NCBI GenBank assembly: GCA_019244395.1
Contig: JAFASQ010000334.1
Coordinates: 1-35,137, forward strand
Source: Solirubrobacterales bacterium
Lineage (GTDB): Bacteria > Actinomycetota > Thermoleophilia > Solirubrobacterales > Solirubrobacteraceae
Direction: 5' to 3'
DNA length: 35,137 nucleotides
Numbering within the stretch: the stretch's first letter is position 1; each line of letters starts with the position of its first letter. The translations under genes were made by a program, and so were the position numbers. Below are positions 26,801-33,028 of the stretch, piece by piece. The notes under the pieces were generated by a model, which was not told the origin of the DNA, made no database searches, and saw only the letters and a list, made by a program, of their open reading frames with translations.

Positions 26801-29661
26801 CGGCGATCGGCGGGAACGACCCCGCAGCGGCGCAGGCCGGGAAACACACGATCGCACAGGGGATCGCTGCCTACACCCTGATCACCGAACAGCTCGCCGA
26901 CCCGTCTGGCGTGACGATCGAGCTCTCAACATCGGCCACGCCCACGGCGACCTGGACCCTGCCCGACGCACCTCGGATGGGCGCGCCGGCGAGCCTCCGA
27001 GCCTGGGCCGAAACGATCCTGGCCTACCTCCAAGCCTTGGAAACCAACCCAAAAACGCCGCCGCCCGCCCCATACGAGTCGGCGGTCCAGCTCGATGCCG
27101 GCGCCATCAACACCGACGAGATCTTCAAGCTCGAGACGCGACTAACGGTCCGGCGGCAGAAACAGCTCGTGGCGGGTGAGCTGGCGACCGTCGACGGCGT
27201 TGCGGAGGCGTCGACCGCGATCGCCCCGTTCACCGGGACACTGACAAGTGGAAACGGGGGGCCGCCGCAGCGCAGCCTCACCGCCTTCGCCACGGACTTC
27301 AAGGACGCGTTCGCGTCGCTCGACGGCATCGAGCTCCGGATCGCCACCGGCGCGGACCGCACGCAGTTCATCGGTACCGGCACGTCGCCCGTGTGGGTCG
27401 TCCAGCTCGGCAAAAAAGGCTCCGGCAAGCCGATCTCGTTCACGATCACCGATGCCGGCAGCCCGACGGTGTACGCACCGCGACCGATTTCCAACGTCTT
27501 GGCATCGCGGGCCACGACGCCGATCATCCAGTACACCACCGGCTCGGTGATCAAGCTCGACGGGCCCTATGTCGACCGGTCGTTCACCTCGATCGACCTC
27601 GACAAGTGGATGGCGACCACGCTCACGTTCATCGACGAGCTGTTCACCCCGAAGTACACGATGGCCGCCGACATCCTGCGCCGGAACATCGCCAACGTCC
27701 CGCCCGACGACGGCGCATGGCCCGATGCCCTCGAGCTACTCGTCAATGCGAAGAAGAAACTCGCCGACAACCTGCGATCGGCGATGATCCCGGTGTACAA
27801 GGGCGAGTCCGCGAACGCCCAGCAGCTCGCCGACATCCGCGAGGCCTTCTACCAGACGATGCTGGCCAGGCTCGGCGGGTTCTACGGCGTCGCGGCCGGG
27901 ATCCAGTTCACTGCCGACGTCAAGGCGGCGATCAGGCTCGAGCCAGACGCGACCAAGGTCCCGCGGGTGTTCGGTGACATGGTGATGAACGGCACGAACT
28001 CGAACAACGGCACGATGATCTCCATCTCGTCGCCGAAGCTCGACCTCGCGTTCGGCGCCTCCAAGAGCGGCGTGATACCTCCCAGCCCCTATTTGAGCTC
28101 GCTGGTGAGCACCCCCTCGGTCGACACGGGGAGGGTCTCGCTGAACCTCGACTACAAGGGGCAGTACATCGAGCACGACATCGGCCGGCTCGCGGGCATC
28201 CAGGGCTACGAACCGTCGACGTGGCTGAGCTTCGTCGACATCGGCGGTAGCGACGACGCCAACCCGCTGTGCGCGGAGCTCGGCGGGTTCGACGTACCGA
28301 TCGTGCTCCGCGAGTTCCCGGCGATGCCCATGCTGGTCAACCAGGACGAGGTCGCGCAGATCACCTCCTCATGCCACCAGCCGATCACCCTCGAGGCCGC
28401 GGCCTCATCGGCCACCTCGCTCCTCGCTGGGATGCAGTGCGTCCGCACCGGGAACTACGACCCGCTGGCCGCCGCAGCCCGCTGGCACTACTCGTTCACC
28501 TACTCCATGCAGGTCCACCGCCAGCAGGACGAGATCCACGGGAAGGTCAACTTCAACGTCGCGGGTGAACGCGGCGTGATGACCATGGCGGACGCCGGGC
28601 GGGACATGTTCGACAACCTCGCGCAGTTCACACAGGTGTACCCGCAGGTGCGGACCGATCTCAACTCGTACCTGGTGCCGATCGACGTCGACACCACCGA
28701 CCCGACGCAGCTGCGAAACGCGCAGACCGCGCTCGAGTCGGCCGCGGCCATGATCGACTGGCTTGGCACCAGCCCGCCCGGCCCCGGCGACGCCGGTGGC
28801 TTTGTAAGGTCGACCCAGGTAGGGCCGGTTGAGTTCACGATCTCGGAGGGCAATAGGCCGATTGGCGGCGTCGATGCGCTCACCATCACGGTCGAGCTGA
28901 CCGCTCAGCTCCCGCCGCGGGTAGGTCCCCCGTTCGTCGAGATCGCTGGATACAGCTGTGAACGGCAACCAGACAGCGGCGGACTGACCAGTGTCTTTGC
29001 CTATAAGTCCGACGTCGACGGCCAGTACCTCACCGCCTCGGTGGGCATGAATATCCCCGCCCGGACATTCGTCCTCCCCGACCTCGACATCCTCGAGCGC
29101 CAGGACGCGCAGGCCGAGGTGTACATCACGCGCAACGCCGACCTGGTGCCCGGCAAGACGATCGCCGATCCCCTCGTTTACATGACGCCCACGGTGTCCT
29201 TCGACCAGCCGCTGCATCCCACGCTGGTCGTCGACGACCCGATCAACCTGGCGACCATCTTCTCAACCGGCCCGAACAACCCGGTGCAGCGCTCACTCGA
29301 CTGCCAGCTCGGGTTGCTGTACGACGCGCTCTTCGCGAACGCCGGGACCGACGACGTCACGTTGCAGGCGAGCCTGTACTACGAGTACGAGATCAACTCC
29401 GAGATTTCGAAGGTCCGTCTCCCTGTCTACCTGTTGCCCCCGACGCGCACCCAGCTGCGCCAAGGTGGTTCCGGGACGCCACTGGCCGACGTGATCACCC
29501 TGCAGGTCGCCGGATGGACCGGGTGGTTCGGTACGAACACGCCCGTGACGACCGGCGGATCGCTCGTCGTCGATCTGACAGTGATGTCGGATCTGACGGC
29601 GCGACCGATGCCGATTCTGCACCTGGCCAATCTGTACGTACCGTACGCGGAACTGGGCTGA
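17875..29661 (+). CDS. 3928-residue giant LysM-containing protein, unknown function
   Basis: A single unbroken frame. Residues ~1-525 look like a globular mixed domain (contains KPVIIVNFDEFGEA) that I do not recognise. Residues ~560-1320 are a long run of alternating-hydrophobicity beta strands. A Gly/Asp-rich linker (GGDGGDGGGDGGDGAG) is near 1324-1341. Residues ~1345-1660 are another beta-rich tract with hydrophobic runs such as VTLTVKIDLGLFKISIHL. Degenerate LysM-like motifs follow: about 1975-2080 (weak), then two clear ones at ~2083-2190 (YRTQSGDSLETIAKALG and FRHTVADGDTLQTVAAQYG). A second LysM-like pair lies at ~2680-2772 (LTLIAAHFGTTPAAIRAVN and SLKKLADYFAIPVPEVAAAN). The C-terminal ~1100 residues are mixed, ending in beta strands. 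There is no signal peptide, sorting motif or toxin catalytic motif that I can see. LysM binds N-acetylglucosamine polymers (peptidoglycan, chitin). Placing it mid-protein suggests a scaffold. Function is unknown. Confidence 0.92.
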   Translation: MGFLDGIFAALSSSTSDFTAEAITKQLNALRALLGDGQAANSTVRLWVESGSSYGHQASTVNVMYRIARPAGADGLNLGYTGTIEIYYESADDLQKLYQLIPQMAGQPEHAVGSATVKLIQYTTAPSTAVNFGLTGGAGKDANYPAKLNVNYFLRLQPYNWGGSEQIQFRSGNPVDLTTVDAVGAARFKRRLYYVEQSMYADPPWDALAANATPYEQEKLKTVRYLFGDATLADYQVQACYSIKTGSLRFNQNTAFGAAVICAAAFEWQKRKGAPYNKAKPVIIVNFDEFGEANDSSEGDLRKVAAGDLAKDEQGFRYNIDSGDRTAIDNFKRRSAYFKGLAVGGRLHYLNYPQTLVDVQTAVTAIANQKDAVLFVQLGRSFPAAFSYALFKSALPPIFEGQNTANDAVNIGRPYMQIPGTKDTEETKLRIYPAVTLSQYSSQEVPRALLMVAGQVSHSPMVWPTAASQAPPLIIGQYYQQYTDEVPNNNTINLYFAKVKEFFASPSQDKLLLALAYLNSLLPETTTLIAVEASANPLDGLWDEIHAAVTKGGPVDLIPGIMTKGAIPGFIQSFLKDFSGGLTLTVSSFEPPTKPTRVEKITLTGSTDAFAKIGVKNEVSIVFTAPDDKLTADFAFTAVEKWSMPDAPWMAFEKPFIALTVPDASLPVAATIGGYYPALEQKDPPIAAKLEIALGGADGRWPASITFSPPSYPGIATAYQLATGFNIVKSLPPPFNVAADLGISNIEVDYDYANSTVDSVAVVAQSNTPGLTLIGNLKLDNLVVTAAVLNPTTTRELALGASAEFGIGTEKNPSVVAISFNYPDIVLQGTLKSGTPTFTEFIATFVPALEGVSLPHEPKLDKFDFMYNQPNDYLSVSTELTMPGWDFTFPLFQDPLFSLNTVAFSVTRDKGTNTGSITAHTTLLPKSQAPIGVDIGGEYLANKDLKFFARTTTEVDIDTLVGEYLGQGWIPSGVTLPKLKDVGVTLVWGSNGGGAASAKSFEFTAKTATAWEPIDALGSDLSVTAELKLGYKSGKTHAALDSAAAVARRNGPVIEAAVTGDPGLALVPTADEAGAYGTLSADVTLWFIHLKVELDFDPKVKKVCVTWTDVGLKACLETKQGEEIATFTLENQTIGSIVEKFVSWATGTEFGLMAPFSVLNDISLSGLKITYNFTKKKVDFTVDIGPIDLGLFKITGITLAYNPDGNDDGKSNNKVEITVNGSFAWQDGDSLKWEPDDPSTTPAPPGGGNKYFDLRLLALGQHVTVPGLLEETNVEKVIGDLEVLDIPKPPEIPIGGPNQPTFDATSSWFVAFDFGVLKVEEKPNDGGDGGDGGGDGGDGAGPADLLPAAAGGPTPPPQYFISLAVVFNDPRLYALRVGLEGPMAKVFAGLDFQIMYQQVSENVGRYSAQIALPAIMRKFQIGVASVTLPIFAIEVYTNGDFQVDLGFPWKEDFSRSFLIEVQAGPFPVTGAAGFYFGKLSSATTDKVPQHTRPGWFNPVIVFGFGAQVGLGKSIEAGVLRAGFSVTVFGIIEGVIARWQPYGEVTTGGDKNSLQDGYYFALTGTFGLQGRLYGSIDFAIISAELDVRISLYVRITFASYEPIPITANASVSVTLTVKIDLGLFKISIHLSFKAAVEVTFVLDNPMGDPSKAPWAPVAGALMAASAPERLSARGLAMAFVRDAADANEFTPVWTNLQPGTQLQMKGWVVPVLTVAGDVAKQPSDQKICYVLNFFVDGGEAPVHTGDHLTEMGAAPGDAHVVSASQVAQVALERARSVPSVGDFTNTFEDLAIRVLQWVIAAGQTGPRTPDAVDELVVSDEFLADALSYLSGATTPTPVPGTAIGEFLKDQTKFLFALEQDAQPGGQPVPAVFFPAAPGIALDVPAFGGEGPFSYSFGGYNSSSTDYLSKLNDYFNKLKVQVQQEEGTKPLAAAEAVTDDGPSIATYVFGDYFAMIGRLTTQAMRDGLRNFKLLLGDYKGQTVQAIVDAINRNGKLTGADEYTCGELFAANQKHPLNPAARAGSPGIAIATMTWRSPGGKSFTDIATAPVFARGFDAITLGLANAASATIVAAGVQIIAPGNAEYRTQSGDSLETIAKALGFVDAGKQPDVAKMLRAVPAMLTSPDLLAPQSILAVPQFRHTVADGDTLQTVAAQYGISLDALANANGDVTNLFLDDASNLNLDVPHLPQYQVGLLIDEMKRTLALQHMGAMASRYYLHGLRLPTKFATGGLTPKADGLFVKAGGSYPDDLGLFALTGQAFPLGDIPDPSNPNNAKYQFTVKGANEAWLSLGAEGNTSVTFTLSKSEDYQRYYGVKMVAASFLDTESSDVQPIAVAGIKPRRYPLSTEIAWQPAVDVVLPAQPSAPSNPKPSLWSLPDELISTPHGGPVYPTVKPLLARSDPATGVTVDEAVANFGFGTLVTFTVKKLAGASEGGVTQRTYEIIGAPESEITLLERLLDQLTDDASTFDQVNLFYRPSSTGSDANGWQSDDPASSLMGITQTNLSTETRPPVSIAMLEALAPKPHPNLIGAPNEFLRLLWEASITRQGGFYLGYTTEIGGPGPLKGLPEHAFNDRGEAEVAVLAIFTTGSDGGQALRNFMNVAVTNEAFDLSHAALVAEAVPMSVAASRDFAATDSLSSYAASYYTSAGVLAEANASVDFRAGVNVTVVGGLYQVPPNPTSSPTRQDPGADLTLIAAHFGTTPAAIRAVNIGQLTDTLAPLTAIKLPTVAVPSAGQSLKKLADYFAIPVPEVAAANLDVEGLYPAAPLTVNTGPASLAPTVRRGVAGLQLQRVAPQVPDTPTGDWALEYLRQNFSLLGYRVATNNGNDYFPQSAWGLPSGPIDPDATPGGDKIQAPKAMVAGDPWNFAFSVPYASVLAAGKDTVNPYAGVGGILQFELAWLDIFGNRILSELANPAPAPTAPRQRPPQLLGYTDRLMGIGQWAAVANAYRVVLDSTTRAPSLLLQLDFDASSYQEAAAAIGGNDPAAAQAGKHTIAQGIAAYTLITEQLADPSGVTIELSTSATPTATWTLPDAPRMGAPASLRAWAETILAYLQALETNPKTPPPAPYESAVQLDAGAINTDEIFKLETRLTVRRQKQLVAGELATVDGVAEASTAIAPFTGTLTSGNGGPPQRSLTAFATDFKDAFASLDGIELRIATGADRTQFIGTGTSPVWVVQLGKKGSGKPISFTITDAGSPTVYAPRPISNVLASRATTPIIQYTTGSVIKLDGPYVDRSFTSIDLDKWMATTLTFIDELFTPKYTMAADILRRNIANVPPDDGAWPDALELLVNAKKKLADNLRSAMIPVYKGESANAQQLADIREAFYQTMLARLGGFYGVAAGIQFTADVKAAIRLEPDATKVPRVFGDMVMNGTNSNNGTMISISSPKLDLAFGASKSGVIPPSPYLSSLVSTPSVDTGRVSLNLDYKGQYIEHDIGRLAGIQGYEPSTWLSFVDIGGSDDANPLCAELGGFDVPIVLREFPAMPMLVNQDEVAQITSSCHQPITLEAAASSATSLLAGMQCVRTGNYDPLAAAARWHYSFTYSMQVHRQQDEIHGKVNFNVAGERGVMTMADAGRDMFDNLAQFTQVYPQVRTDLNSYLVPIDVDTTDPTQLRNAQTALESAAAMIDWLGTSPPGPGDAGGFVRSTQVGPVEFTISEGNRPIGGVDALTITVELTAQLPPRVGPPFVEIAGYSCERQPDSGGLTSVFAYKSDVDGQYLTASVGMNIPARTFVLPDLDILERQDAQAEVYITRNADLVPGKTIADPLVYMTPTVSFDQPLHPTLVVDDPINLATIFSTGPNNPVQRSLDCQLGLLYDALFANAGTDDVTLQASLYYEYEINSEISKVRLPVYLLPPTRTQLRQGGSGTPLADVITLQVAGWTGWFGTNTPVTTGGSLVVDLTVMSDLTARPMPILHLANLYVPYAELG
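21846..21898 (+). repeat. low-complexity Gly-Asp linker tract
   Basis: Short imperfect repeats of GGTGACGGC-type units encode GGDGGDGGGDGGDG. They separate two beta-rich parts of the giant protein. The tract is likely a flexible hinge and a possible slippage hotspot. The period is not the nonapeptide of RTX calcium-binding repeats. Confidence 0.6.
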
Positions 29662-30373
29662 CCGAGGCTCGGGAGCCTGAGCGATGCGCAAGAGGATTCT
29701 GGCCGGTATGGGAGATGCCGGCAGACTCCAGCAGGACCTTACCATTGCGGCACCGATCCCAAGTGCCCGTTTGCGGACGGCCGTCCTCTTGCAGACGGGT
29801 AGGCTCGAACAATTTCCTCCCTCTCAGTACGCGCAGACGCTGTTCGGGAGTGCGATCAGGCCAACCGACCGTACACGGCGTCCTCGCTAATCCGGCGTTC
29901 TTCGCCATCGCTCTGTGGGCGAAGTACGCGCCTCAGGCTTCCGCGGCATTCGCAGGGAGGGTGGTGTTCGTGCTCTCTAGGATCGGGGTCATCGGTGGCC
30001 TAGCCGCAGCATCCCGCACCCACCACGCCCTTGGTCGACGGCGCTGAGGAATGGCCCGGCGACCGACCCCGTCGTTTCCCACCAGCCGATCTGCGACGGA
30101 CCCCTGCGCGGTAGACCCGCCTTGCGCGCCGCACTCCAAATGCCGGCGGGCGCGAGTCACCCAGCCGCAAGAACAGATCCCGGACGGCTGGAACTCCCGT
30201 ATCCTCATGACGGGTCGGTAGCCGACGTCGGGGCTGCCGCGGTCTTGGCTGTCGTCTCAATCTGCGCCCAAGGGTGTACCAGAAGCGAACCGACGCGATC
30301 AGCCGCCACAGGTTCGACGGACTCGTGTGCGGCTGCCGATCGAACGTGAACGACCACGCCGACTCTCGCACCA
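29662..30373. other. intergenic region between the giant gene and the ABC permease gene
   Basis: About 710 bp between two convergent genes. Short open frames here have no ribosome site or family motif. It holds a small hairpin just after the giant's stop (AGGCT-CGGG-AGCCT, 29665-29678) and a larger one at 29766-29799. I see nothing else. Confidence 0.5.
29766..29799. terminator. large extended hairpin downstream of the giant gene
   Basis: The outer arms CCCGTTTGC and GCAGACGGG pair over 9 bp with one G-T wobble. They enclose the 12-bp palindrome GGACGGCCGTCC with a small TCTT bulge. It lies ~105 nt after the stop codon of the giant. There is no T-run, but actinobacterial terminators often lack one. 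It would act on transcripts from either strand. Confidence 0.45.
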
Positions 30374-31420
30374 TCACCTGGAGGCTGCGCGCCCAAACAA
30401 TCTGGTGAGACCCACTGCGCCGATGAGGCATGCACCATTGAAGACATCGACAATCCAGTTTTGGATACCCAGCAACTGAAGGCCTGTGATGCCCACGGCA
30501 AGCAGGTAAATAGCCACTAGCGTTCCCAAAACGTTGAATCGGCCGAGCTTGATAGCTGATGCTCCAAGGAAAGCTGCGGTGACCGGTGGCAGCAGGTAGG
30601 CCGAGCCGGCGGATGGATCCACTGATCCTAAAGCGCCGGAGAACAACAAACCGGTCATGGAGCTCAACGTGCCCGAGACAATGAACGCACCCCGTCGGAA
30701 TGCGTTTACTCGCAGGCCGGCCAGACGCGCCGCGTCCCGGTTTCCGCCGATGAACAGCAGGTACCGACCGCAGGGAGTGAGTTCGAAGATATACAAGAGC
30801 AAGAGCGCGATGATCCATCCGACCCAGACCGGGGTCGCAAACCCCAGGAACGTCTGGGAGGCGATGTCGATTAGTCCCGTCGGGAAGGTCGCGATCGTGG
30901 ACCCGCCGCTGATCAGAGTCGCAAGTCCGCTCAGGATCGTCAGACTTCCGAGCGTGGCGATGAAGCTGTCGATACCGAAACTCACCACGAGCAGTCCGTT
31001 GATCACACCGACGGCTGGGCCGATAAGCACAGCGAGGACGCAGGCGACGGCAGGCGGGTAGTTGTGTGCACTGAGCGCGCCGATCGTGCAACCGCTGAGG
31101 ATCATCACCGCGGAGATCGAAAGATCAAAGTCGCCTGCGCGCAGTGGGACGATGATTGCCATGGCCAGCAACACAATCGTCGCTTGTCCGCCGATCATCA
31201 CGCGGACATTCGCGAGTGTGCCGAAGGTGCGCGGCGCTAAGACGCTAAATGAGATGAACAGGATGCAGAGCAACATCGGCACTGCCCACGGACCGACCGT
31301 GGACAGCCTGAGCGACGCTCTGGATCCCCCAGCGGCGTGCCCGCCGGTCTCGGCCGACGTGGCGGGTTCGGGTGAGAGCGGGACACCCCGGTCCGCCGCC
31401 GGTCCGGTGTTCGTCTGCAT
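30374..31420 (-). CDS. sugar ABC transporter permease (RbsC/XylH type)
   Basis: A 348-residue integral membrane protein of the ribose/xylose/galactose permease family (CUT2 importers). After a polar cytoplasmic N-terminus of ~45 residues come about eight to ten hydrophobic segments. Family hallmarks are AIIVPLRAGDFDLSISAVM near 90-110, NGLLVVSFGIDSFIATLGSL near 140-160, GRYLLFIGGNRDAARLAGLRV near 215-235 and the C-terminal GAVGLTRLFGRAASR. As a homodimer it would form the channel driven by the ATPase encoded 24 nt upstream. It is the last gene of a three-gene operon. The transported sugar cannot be told from sequence. Confidence 0.93.
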   Translation of the reverse strand: MQTNTGPAADRGVPLSPEPATSAETGGHAAGGSRASLRLSTVGPWAVPMLLCILFISFSVLAPRTFGTLANVRVMIGGQATIVLLAMAIIVPLRAGDFDLSISAVMILSGCTIGALSAHNYPPAVACVLAVLIGPAVGVINGLLVVSFGIDSFIATLGSLTILSGLATLISGGSTIATFPTGLIDIASQTFLGFATPVWVGWIIALLLLYIFELTPCGRYLLFIGGNRDAARLAGLRVNAFRRGAFIVSGTLSSMTGLLFSGALGSVDPSAGSAYLLPPVTAAFLGASAIKLGRFNVLGTLVAIYLLAVGITGLQLLGIQNWIVDVFNGACLIGAVGLTRLFGRAASR

Positions 31421-31444
31421 CCTCAGACTCGACCCCGCCCCGTT

Positions 31445-32980
31445 TCAGGACGTACCGGGGATCCTTGTCTGGCCAACGAGCGCGCATTGTGAAAGCGAAA
31501 GGATTCTGTCCTCCGAAATTTCGTCTGGCGAAAGGCTCGAGGAGATCCGTCCGTAGCGCATGATCAGTACGCGGTGGCACAGCTCTGCCACCTCCTCGCT
31601 GTCGGAGGAGACGACAAGCACTGCGGCGCCCTCGTCCGCGGCTCGGCGCACGATGTTCAGGATTTCCTTCTTCGCGCCGGCGTCGACGCCCTGCGTTGGC
31701 TCGTGGAGCAGGAGTACGCGCGGATCCTGGTGAAGCGTGCGCGCAAGAACGATCTTCTGCTGATTACCGCCGCTGAACTTTGTGATCTCCAGGGACGGAG
31801 CCACAGGCCGCACTGAATACCGGCGCATCTCGCTCTCGGCGAACGCGCGTTCGCGTCTCGAACTGATTCGCAGTCCTTGCCAGAATTTCCCGAGATAAGG
31901 CAGTGTCATGTTTTCCGATGCCGTCCCGCCGAGCCAGAATGCATCTCGTTGCCGGTTTCCGGGAACGAGCTCGACACCGGCGTGCTTGGCCGACTTGGCA
32001 GAGCCGTCGACCATGACGCCGTTGACACACACCTCTCCCTTCAGCCGCGCCCGTCCGCCGGCGATGAGATAGGGGATGTCGTCGTGCCCCATGCCGGCTA
32101 AGCCGGTGATGCCCAGGATCTCGCCCTTGTGGGCGGTGAACGACACATGGGATACCGCGCCGTGCGTGAGGTTTCGCACCTCGAGTCGAATCGCCGTGTT
32201 CGTGCTGAGATGCTTTTCCGGGTAAAACGCGCCGAGCTCGTACCCGAGCATCAGCCGCACGATCTCCGACTCGGTCGATCCGGCCGCATCTCGTGTACCC
32301 ACGAGGTGGCCGCTGCGCAGAATGCTGATCCGGTCGCAGACATTTAGCACCTCGTGCATCCGGTGGCTGATGTACAGCACCGCGATGCCGTTGCGCGCCA
32401 TCGTGCGTAGCAACTCGAGAAGTCTGATCGACTCATCACGCGGCAGGGCCGCCGTGGGTTCGTCCAGCACGATTACGTGCCCGCTGCGGCCCTCGCCTAC
32501 CTGCCGTAGCGCACGCAGGATCGCCACGACGGATCGCTCGGCCGGCGTCAACTCGCTGACCGGGCGGGCCGGATCGAGCGAAAGCCCCAACGTCTCGCCG
32601 AGACTGCGCACGATCCTATGTTCACGACGGCGGCTAATATGAGCGGCCAGCGGCCGGTCAAAACCGGTCGAGATACCGACGTTGTCCGCCACCGACATTG
32701 ACTCGACCAGCGCAAGGTCCTGATGGACGATAGCCAGGCCGTGACGCCCCGGGTCGCGCATGGGCAGCGACACAGGTTCGTCGCACAGGAAGATCTCTGA
32801 GCCCGGGTCGGCCGTGTGCACCCCACCGAGAATCTTCACCAGCGTCGATTTACCGGAGCCGTTCTCACCAACGAGACCGTGGATCTCGCCGGGAGCGATC
32901 GATAGATTCACACTGTGGAGGACGCGAACACCTGCGAAACTCTTCGAGACATCCTTCACGACGACCGCCGGAGTACTCAT
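31445..32980 (-). CDS. sugar ABC transporter ATP-binding protein (RbsA/XylG type, two nucleotide-binding domains)
   Basis: 511 residues with two ABC domains. Domain 1 has an intact Walker A (GENGSGKST, ~37-45) and Walker B (VIVLDEPTAAL), but its signature is changed to LTPAERSVV. Domain 2 has a degenerate Walker A (GITGLAGMGHDD), an intact signature (FSGGNQQKIVLAR) and an altered Walker B, LLLHEPTQGVD, in which histidine replaces the usual aspartate. Only one composite site (Walker A of domain 1 with the signature of domain 2) should hydrolyse ATP, which is the common state in this family. I chose the ATG at 32980 because the ABC fold starts five residues later. A GTG at 33016 would add 12 residues and lies 12 nt from the preceding stop. 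The ribosome site does not decide between them. Confidence 0.93.
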   Translation of the reverse strand: MSTPAVVVKDVSKSFAGVRVLHSVNLSIAPGEIHGLVGENGSGKSTLVKILGGVHTADPGSEIFLCDEPVSLPMRDPGRHGLAIVHQDLALVESMSVADNVGISTGFDRPLAAHISRRREHRIVRSLGETLGLSLDPARPVSELTPAERSVVAILRALRQVGEGRSGHVIVLDEPTAALPRDESIRLLELLRTMARNGIAVLYISHRMHEVLNVCDRISILRSGHLVGTRDAAGSTESEIVRLMLGYELGAFYPEKHLSTNTAIRLEVRNLTHGAVSHVSFTAHKGEILGITGLAGMGHDDIPYLIAGGRARLKGEVCVNGVMVDGSAKSAKHAGVELVPGNRQRDAFWLGGTASENMTLPYLGKFWQGLRISSRRERAFAESEMRRYSVRPVAPSLEITKFSGGNQQKIVLARTLHQDPRVLLLHEPTQGVDAGAKKEILNIVRRAADEGAAVLVVSSDSEEVAELCHRVLIMRYGRISSSLSPDEISEDRILSLSQCALVGQTRIPGTS

Positions 32981-33028
32981 CTCCCGCCACCGCGGCAGCA
33001 CGGCGACGAGCAGCACCGTACGCTCAAC

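Noticed and set aside
29684-29890. A 68-codon plus-strand frame after the giant gene
   Set aside because: No ribosome site, no motif, and it runs through the large hairpin.
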